Assembly: GCA_031386985.1 (NCBI GenBank)
Contig: JANNCV010000044.1
Location: 186,001 to 250,000 of the forward strand
DNA length: 64,000 nt
Origin: JANJUB01 sp031386985
Lineage (GTDB): Bacteria > Armatimonadota > Fimbriimonadia > Fimbriimonadales > Fimbriimonadaceae
Direction of reading: 5' to 3'
The position numbers and the translations under genes are program-made. Position 1 is the first letter of the stretch; every line of letters starts with the position of its first letter. Shown here one piece after another: positions 59,331 to 64,000 of the stretch. A model generated the notes under the pieces. It saw only the letters and a list, made by a program, of their open reading frames with translations, ran no database searches and was not told the origin of the DNA.

Positions 59331-59726
59331 TTATCGTTTAACGAACTGGAAGCCACGTCGTGCCTTCTTTCGACCGTATTTTTTACGCTCTTTAACGCGG
59401 GAATCGCGGGTAAGCATTCCTTCACTCTTCAGAGGTGAACGGAACTCGGAATCAACTTCGAGCAAAGCCCGTGAGATACCTAGCTTGAGGGCACCGGCCT
59501 GACCGGAGATGCCGCCACCCTTGGTGGTGGCGCGGACGTCAAATTTTTCTTCAATAGCCAGACGCACTAATGGGCTCTTAACCAGAATTTCAAGGACGGG
59601 CCGACCAAGGTATTCCTTGAAATCGCGTCCATTGACGGTGATTTTGCCTTCGCCGGGGGAGACCCATACGCGCGCGATCGCGCTCTTTCGTCGTCCGGTG
59701 CCGTAGTACGTTTCTGTCTTAGCCAT
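59331..59726 (-). CDS. rpsI: 30S ribosomal protein S9
   Basis: 131 residues with the S9 features YYGTGRRKSAIARVWV at the start, GGGISGQAGALKLGISRAL in the middle, and the basic tail KKYGRKKARRGFQFVKR that reaches the P-site tRNA. It lies two bases after rplM, the standard order, with AAGGA before the ATG. Confidence 0.97.
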   Translation of the reverse strand: MAKTETYYGTGRRKSAIARVWVSPGEGKITVNGRDFKEYLGRPVLEILVKSPLVRLAIEEKFDVRATTKGGGISGQAGALKLGISRALLEVDSEFRSPLKSEGMLTRDSRVKERKKYGRKKARRGFQFVKR

Positions 59727-59728
59727 TC

Positions 59729-60166
59729 TTAGTCCTTGGTGATTTTCAGTGGTTGCGGGTTTTGGGCGGCATGAGGATGATCCGCGCCTGGATAAACTTT
59801 TAGTTTCTTAATGATTGCTCGTCCGAGTTTGGTTTTCGGAGTCATTCCCCAAATGGCCTTTTCGACCAACTTAGCGGGATTGTTTGCAAGCAACGTACCT
59901 CGTGAAACATTTTTGATTCCACCGGGCCACCCGGTGTGCCAGTAAAGTAGCTCGTCGGCCTTATTGCCGGTCAAGACAACTTTGCTTGCGTTGATAACGA
60001 TCACGAAATCTCCGCAGTCGGCATTGTAGGCAAACGCGGGTTTGTTCTTCCCGCGCAAAACCTGGGCGACTTGAGCCGCCAGGCGACCTACGGACATGCC
60101 CGTTGCATCAACCACATACCATTTATGCTCGATTGTTCCTTCTTTAACTGTTGTTGTCCTATTCAT
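59729..60166 (-). CDS. rplM: 50S ribosomal protein L13
   Basis: 145 residues: HKWYVVDATGMSVGRLAAQV at the N-terminus, GDFVIVINASKVVLTGNKAD and IWGMTPKTKLGRAIIKKLKV are L13 hallmarks. It is co-transcribed with rpsI and follows truA by 30 bases. Confidence 0.97.
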   Translation of the reverse strand: MNRTTTVKEGTIEHKWYVVDATGMSVGRLAAQVAQVLRGKNKPAFAYNADCGDFVIVINASKVVLTGNKADELLYWHTGWPGGIKNVSRGTLLANNPAKLVEKAIWGMTPKTKLGRAIIKKLKVYPGADHPHAAQNPQPLKITKD

Positions 60167-60196
60167 TGTTTAGGTCCTCGATATTCAATTTGTCTT

Positions 60197-60994
60197 TCAT
60201 TTCGGAAACCGATTATCGCGTGGGTGCCGACCGTAGCGAACTTGCATTAATGTAAGTCCACGAGCAGGCAGAACCACCGGCCATTCAAGAGTTTGTTTTT
60301 GATCGCTAAGGAGCATTTTGAACCCTTCAAGTGAGCGCTTTCCGCGCCCAACTTCAAAGAGTCCCCCTGAGATTCGTCGCATCATTCCCCTCAAAAAAGC
60401 GGTTCCAACGATGTCAACTCTCACCTCATTCCTAACCCTACTCACGCTCACTGAGAATAACTCTCGAATCGTGTTATCAACACTATCATCCAGTTCTTCT
60501 GTAAACGCCCGGAAATCGTGCGTTCCTTCCAGAAAACCGGCGGCTCGATTCATAAGATCTAAATCCAAAACTTGGTGATTCACATAAGCAAATCTTCCTC
60601 GAAAAGGATCAGAAACATCACTCAAGATTCGGTAGCGATAGAAACGATCTGCGGCCGAAAATCGGCTATGAAACGTGTCTGCCACCAACTCCACCCTTGC
60701 AACGCGAACATCCATCGGCAACGCTCGGTTCAAAGCTTGATACCAGTGTTTAACGGGTTTTGCCGAATCGAAATGGCACACTTGCCCTCGGGCGTGGGCA
60801 CCACTATCGGTACGGCTTGCTCCTACGATCTCAACATCTTCACCTGAGACCTGGCGAACGGCTTCTTTCAATGTGCCTTGAACAGTTCTTTGTTCAAGTT
60901 GCGCGGCCCAGCCGCGAAAATCGGTTCCGTCATACCTGACGGTTAGTTTTACTCTTCTAGTCGACAAGCTCCAGAACAGCGGTTTGAGCGCCAT
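60197..60994 (-). CDS. truA: tRNA pseudouridine(38-40) synthase
   Basis: About 265 residues. The catalytic Asp is in GASRTDSGAHARGQ (about 60) and LTVRYDGTDFRGWAAQ opens the conserved core. ALNRALPMDVRVARV and FRAFTEELDD are also family motifs. It modifies the anticodon arm of many tRNAs. The start is uncertain: the ATG at 60994 overlaps rplQ by 38 bases, and a TTG at 60967 is also in frame; both leave the core intact. Confidence 0.94.
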   Translation of the reverse strand: MALKPLFWSLSTRRVKLTVRYDGTDFRGWAAQLEQRTVQGTLKEAVRQVSGEDVEIVGASRTDSGAHARGQVCHFDSAKPVKHWYQALNRALPMDVRVARVELVADTFHSRFSAADRFYRYRILSDVSDPFRGRFAYVNHQVLDLDLMNRAAGFLEGTHDFRAFTEELDDSVDNTIRELFSVSVSRVRNEVRVDIVGTAFLRGMMRRISGGLFEVGRGKRSLEGFKMLLSDQKQTLEWPVVLPARGLTLMQVRYGRHPRDNRFPK

Positions 60995-61406
60995 CCCCTC
61001 TTCGCCTTCCGGTCTTAGTCAGTCGCGTGTATCCGCCCGGTCGAGTTTTGTAACGAGGCGCAACGTTGTCAAACAAGTGCTTGACGAGGTCTTCACCGTT
61101 GATTAAGCTCATTCGTTGACGAATCATCAGCTTCTCGGTATCCGTTTTGCCCGCGAGAGCTTTCATTTCTCTAGGCGTACTGGCCGAGTGCCCAACCAAG
61201 ACAGCTCGAGCCCGCCGTCGAGCTGTAAGCGTATCGTCCTTGGCGATCGTGATCAGCTTTTCAACCAATCTCTGCAATTCTTTGGCCCGGCCAAAAGTTG
61301 TGTTGGTGTACCCATGGCGAATGAACTGGCGAGTCATATTCGTCAGAAGCGCGCGGCGTTGGTCGCTTGGAAGCCCAAGTTTTCTTCGGTCAATACGGTG
61401 GGTCAT
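60957..61406 (-). CDS. rplQ: 50S ribosomal protein L17
   Basis: 149 residues: MTHRIDRRKLGLPSDQRRAL and LLTNMTRQFIRHGYTNTTF are typical of L17, and the C-terminal RRGDGAQTAVLEL matches the family end. It follows rpoA directly (one-base stop/start overlap). Confidence 0.97.
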   Translation of the reverse strand: MTHRIDRRKLGLPSDQRRALLTNMTRQFIRHGYTNTTFGRAKELQRLVEKLITIAKDDTLTARRRARAVLVGHSASTPREMKALAGKTDTEKLMIRQRMSLINGEDLVKHLFDNVAPRYKTRPGGYTRLTKTGRRRGDGAQTAVLELVD

Positions 61407-62398
61407 TAGAAATCGTCATCCTCATCATCATCGAGCAGATCAATCGCTCGGTAGCCGCCCTTGGGTGGCTTAAGCTCAAGGCCATGCTCCTTAAGTTTGT
61501 CGCGAACTTCAACAAGCGATTTCTTGCCGAAACCGCGAATGCTCGTTAAGTCAGATTCGCTGACCGTCGCCATGGCTCTCAAAGTGAGAAGGCCGGCGCG
61601 TCGCAAGCAGTTGAAGGTTCGTTGGCTGAACTCCATCTCTTCGATTCGCATCTCCGGGATGTTCGCAAGTTCAGGTGTAGACTCCTCTTCCATAAAGTCG
61701 GCTTCGAAACCAGCCTGACCGAGGTCGAAGAAAAGGTGGAAAAACTTCGCAAGCAAGTGAGCAGATTGAGAAACCGCATCGTTTGGCGAAACGGCACCGT
61801 TTGACCAAACTTCAAGCACCATGCGCTCAAAGTCGGTTCGCATTCCCACACGAGTTTGCTCAACCGTGTAGTTCACTTTTTTGACCGGTGTATACATTGC
61901 CCCAACCGGAATAACTCCGATGATGCCTTTGTATTGGTCTTGCTTTTCAGGCAAAGTGTAGCCAGTTCCCCAGCCACAATACATTTCCATCGAAAGGCTA
62001 GCTTTGGGATCGCTAATCGTTGCCAAATAGAGTTCAGGATTAACAATCTCAACTCCATCGGGGCAAACGATATCGGCAGCGGTTACTTGACCGGGGCCCT
62101 TCACGTTTATCCGAAGCGTTTTGTCTTCCGTTGGAGGACCGTCAGCGTTCGCATACTTAATGGCGATGTCCTTTAGGTTGAGAATAAGCTGAGTGGTATC
62201 TTCACGTACGCCCGGAATCGGGGCGAACTCATGAAACACCTTATCAATGCGGACGGCGCTAACAGCCGAACCTTGAATTGAGCTGAGGAGCACTCTTCGA
62301 AGAGCGTTCCCGATCGTCTGGCCATATCCGCGCTCAAGAGGCTCGAGCACGAACTTTCCATATTCAGCGGTGAGTTCGAGGGTTTGAATGTGTGGCAT
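61406..62398 (-). CDS. rpoA: DNA-directed RNA polymerase alpha subunit
   Basis: 330 residues. The alpha-NTD opens MPHIQTLELTAEYGKFVLEP and has GYGQTIGNALRRVLLSSI for dimerisation and assembly. The alpha-CTD (about 255-315) has FNCLRRAGLLTLRAMA and IRGFGKKSLVEVRDKLKE, which bind UP elements and activators. The Met at 62398 is chosen because it starts the conserved sequence; the longer reading would overlap rpsK. A C-terminal acidic tail (LLDDDEDDDF) is present. Confidence 0.97.
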   Translation of the reverse strand: MPHIQTLELTAEYGKFVLEPLERGYGQTIGNALRRVLLSSIQGSAVSAVRIDKVFHEFAPIPGVREDTTQLILNLKDIAIKYANADGPPTEDKTLRINVKGPGQVTAADIVCPDGVEIVNPELYLATISDPKASLSMEMYCGWGTGYTLPEKQDQYKGIIGVIPVGAMYTPVKKVNYTVEQTRVGMRTDFERMVLEVWSNGAVSPNDAVSQSAHLLAKFFHLFFDLGQAGFEADFMEEESTPELANIPEMRIEEMEFSQRTFNCLRRAGLLTLRAMATVSESDLTSIRGFGKKSLVEVRDKLKEHGLELKPPKGGYRAIDLLDDDEDDDF

Positions 62399-62424
62399 AG
62401 GTTTCTTAGGTTGGGAAAAATCGT

Positions 62425-62814
62425 TTAGACGCGGCGTCGCTTTGGCGGGCGGCAACCGTTATGAGGGAGCGGAGTCTTGTCAATGATCGCGCTGACTTCC
62501 AGACCAGAAGCCTGAAGCGAGCGAATCGCCGTCTCTCGACCACCACCGGGGCCAGTTACATGAACTTCAACTTTCTTAAGGCCATGCTCCTGGGCAGCAC
62601 GAGAAGCTTTTTCGGCCGCGACCTGGGCCGCGAACGGAGTTGCCTTTCGGCTTCCTTTGAAGTTAACCGAACCAGCGCTAGCCCAACTAATGGTGTTACC
62701 GCGGGGATCGGTGATTGTGATTAAAGTGTTATTGAAGGAGGCGTGAATATGAGCCACTCCCACGGGAATGTTCTTCTTTTCCTTCTGCTTTCCTTTGACT
62801 GATTTACGTGCCAT
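62425..62814 (-). CDS. rpsK: 30S ribosomal protein S11
   Basis: 129 residues with the S11 motifs GVAHIHASFNNTLITITDPR and TGPGGGRETAIRSLQASGL, and the C-terminal PHNGCRPPKRRRV. Located two bases after rpsM. The next gene is rpoA; rpsD, which often lies between them, is absent. Confidence 0.97.
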   Translation of the reverse strand: MARKSVKGKQKEKKNIPVGVAHIHASFNNTLITITDPRGNTISWASAGSVNFKGSRKATPFAAQVAAEKASRAAQEHGLKKVEVHVTGPGGGRETAIRSLQASGLEVSAIIDKTPLPHNGCRPPKRRRV

Positions 62815-62816
62815 GG

Positions 62817-63194
62817 TTACTTCTTAGCCTTCTTCTTACCGGCAACTGTCTTGGCCTTACCCTTTCGAGTTCGAGCGTTGGAACGGGTTCGCTGACCGCG
62901 CACGGGCAATCCGCGCCGATGGCGCAGGCCACGGTAGGAACCGATTTCTATAAGGCGACGGATGTTGGTGTTAACTTCACGCTTCAAGTCACCTTCGACT
63001 TGATAGTCAGCGTCAATAACCTCACGAAGCTTGGCGACCTCGACTTCGGTTAGCTCCTTAACCTTCTTGCGAGGGTCAATTCCAGCTTTTTCGATAACCG
63101 CGGGAGCATTGTTCTTACCGATTCCATAGATTAGGGGAATCGCGTAGAGAACTGCTTTATCTCGCGGGAGGTCAATACCTGCAATACGTGCCAT
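62817..63194 (-). CDS. rpsM: 30S ribosomal protein S13
   Basis: 125 residues: MARIAGIDLPRDKAVLYAI then LIYGIGKNNA at the start, and GSYRGLRHRRGLPVRGQRTR and SNARTRKGKAKTVAGKKKAK at the end. It contacts tRNA and forms the head bridge to the 50S. Confidence 0.97.
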   Translation of the reverse strand: MARIAGIDLPRDKAVLYAIPLIYGIGKNNAPAVIEKAGIDPRKKVKELTEVEVAKLREVIDADYQVEGDLKREVNTNIRRLIEIGSYRGLRHRRGLPVRGQRTRSNARTRKGKAKTVAGKKKAKK

Positions 63195-63213
63195 TGTTTA
63201 GTTCTTGTTCTCC

Positions 63214-63327
63214 TTAGCCTTGGCGCTGCTTATGTTTCGGGTTGATGCAGATCACCCGCACTACTCCAGAGCGCTTGATGATTTTGCATTTATCGCAAAT
63301 TTTCTTAACACTTGCACGAACTTTCAT
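63214..63327 (-). CDS. rpmJ: 50S ribosomal protein L36
   Basis: 37 residues, MKVRASVKKICDKCKIIKRS at the N-terminus and CINPKHKQRQG at the end. The zinc ligands Cys11, Cys14, Cys27 and His32 are all present. It lies just before rpsM, the standard position. infA, which often precedes it, is not found; the 240 bases upstream lead to ribH on the other strand. Confidence 0.95.
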   Translation of the reverse strand: MKVRASVKKICDKCKIIKRSGVVRVICINPKHKQRQG

Positions 63328-63516
63328 GATTCAAACCCGATCCTTTTGCCGTCTATTTATTGACAGCGCCACGCGCCCGCCGCTCGCCATGGATTCAGGC
63401 ATGAGCTTGCGCGAACTGGGATTATACCGAATAGATTTGATGCGGCGCTACCTCCCTTGTGATTTTTGCTACGTTCGATCACCCGGAACCTCTCCCCAGT
63501 TCGCTATCGCTCACAG

Positions 63517-63537
63517 CCCTCTCCTGCGAGGAGAGGG
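63517..63537 (+). repeat. Perfect 8-bp palindromic hairpin upstream of ribH
   Basis: CCCTCTCC (63517-63524) pairs with GGAGAGGG (63530-63537) around TGCGA. A partial copy of the left arm (CCTCTCCCC) lies just upstream at about 63489. It resembles dispersed intergenic palindromes of the CTCTCC/GGAGAG type known in many genomes. Confidence 0.6.
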
Positions 63538-63560
63538 ATTAGCTGGCTTCAAGCCTCAGG

Positions 63561-63566
63561 TACATT
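63561..63566 (+). promoter_or_regulatory. Putative -10 element of a leaderless promoter
   Basis: TACATT ends 6 nt before the ATG at 63573. No SD lies between. Confidence 0.45.
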
Positions 63567-63572
63567 AAGTTA

Positions 63573-64000
63573 ATGAACCCAATTCGCGGGCAGATGGATG
63601 GGAACGGGAAGCGATTCGCAATCGTTGTGAGCCGTTGGAACGAGCTAATCACAAAGGAACTTCTGGAAGGGGCCGTTGAAACCCTCATGCAACATGGCGA
63701 GCCAGAGATCGAAGTCGTTTCTGTACCCGGAACCTGGGAAATCCCGGTTGCAACCCGAACCTTGCTAAATCGAAAAGAAAATCGGCCCGATGGAATCGTG
63801 GCCCTCGGCTGCATACTTCAGGGCCAAACCACCCATGCCCAGCTTTTGAGCGGTGATGTTGGATCAGCCCTCATGTCGCTTCAAGTAGAAACCGGCGTCC
63901 CGATCGCTTGGGGCGTGCTAACCCCCGATACCGCTGAGCAAGCACTTGATCGAGCCGGATTGAAACACGGCAACAAGGGCCGCGAAGCCGCCCTCGCCGT
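63573..64000 (+). CDS. ribH: 6,7-dimethyl-8-ribityllumazine synthase (C-terminus outside window)
   Basis: At least 142 residues before the window ends. MNPIRGQMDGNGKRFAIVVS is the RibH opening, with the Trp of the substrate pocket in SRWNELIT, then VPGTWEIPVATRTL, VALGCILQGQTTHAQLL (with the catalytic His) and VPIAWGVLTPDTAEQAL, and the final GNKGREAALA before the edge. It condenses the pyrimidine and dihydroxybutanone phosphate in riboflavin synthesis and forms a capsid-like or pentameric assembly. The leaderless-type -10 supports the start. Confidence 0.95.
   Translation, partial: MNPIRGQMDGNGKRFAIVVSRWNELITKELLEGAVETLMQHGEPEIEVVSVPGTWEIPVATRTLLNRKENRPDGIVALGCILQGQTTHAQLLSGDVGSALMSLQVETGVPIAWGVLTPDTAEQALDRAGLKHGNKGREAALA

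Noticed and set aside
1..64000. CRISPR arrays, insertion sequences, prophage genes and rRNA
   Set aside because: No regularly spaced repeats, transposase-like proteins, phage structural genes or rRNA segments were seen in the window.

Overview
The window is a mid-G+C bacterial chromosome segment from a diderm with type IV pili and a flagellum. The diderm call rests on a PilQ-type secretin, a TolC/HlyD/RND efflux set and several lipoproteins. Features that point to Armatimonadota, probably a Fimbriimonadia-like lineage, are the pilin-like protein with a C-terminal FCDG motif, a DUF4127 protein, a CARDB/discoidin-type secreted protein and many GTG/TTG starts. This placement is inference from gene content only.

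Layout: 1-3358 holds an isochorismatase-family hydrolase (cut by the window edge), a TrkA pair, and the flagellar regulatory trio flgL-fliW-csrA. 3364-7593 encodes exported proteins: a large multidomain protein, a YafK-type L,D-transpeptidase whose gene carries four tandem hairpins, and a lipoprotein M43 metalloprotease behind an 11-bp direct-repeat operator. 7655-14774 is a minus-strand pilus operon (ExeA-like ATPase, HTH protein, PilM, N, O, P-like, Q). 14959-28302 mixes fabH, ftsK, small hypotheticals, a pilin-like protein, an aldehyde dehydrogenase, a receiver protein, an ABC exporter, tRNA-Pro, a flippase, a DUF4127 protein and an AbrB-like regulator. 28299-34774 is a TolC/HlyD/RND operon. 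34767-40010 holds tilS, ftsH, a TPR protein and rqcH. 40032-46299 holds a GGDEF protein, a BMP-lipoprotein/PTPS/SDR operon, a Gfo/Idh oxidoreductase and mgtE. ftsZ follows.

The most unusual region is 47803-53107. A complete tRNA-Arg(CCT) gene is followed by three single-gene segments, each ended by a copy of a repeat whose last 44 bp match the tRNA 3' end and whose first ~85 bp are conserved between copies but are not part of the tRNA. One copy lacks most of the tRNA part. The cargo genes are a hypothetical secreted protein, an NAD(P)-binding protein and a GH78-like rhamnosidase. No integrase is visible. This looks like a tRNA-anchored array of non-autonomous cassettes.

53155-64000 returns to core functions: a PhyH-like dioxygenase, a rhomboid protease, an ABC ATPase, cdsA, a LuxR-type protein with a degenerate receiver, yebC, purM, the ribosomal/RNA polymerase block rpsI-rplM-truA-rplQ-rpoA-rpsK-rpsM-rpmJ, and the start of ribH.

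Across the window, several first-of-operon genes have a TANNNT hexamer exactly 6 nt before the start codon (often TAAACT), which would place the transcription start on the start codon. This suggests leaderless mRNAs are common in this organism.
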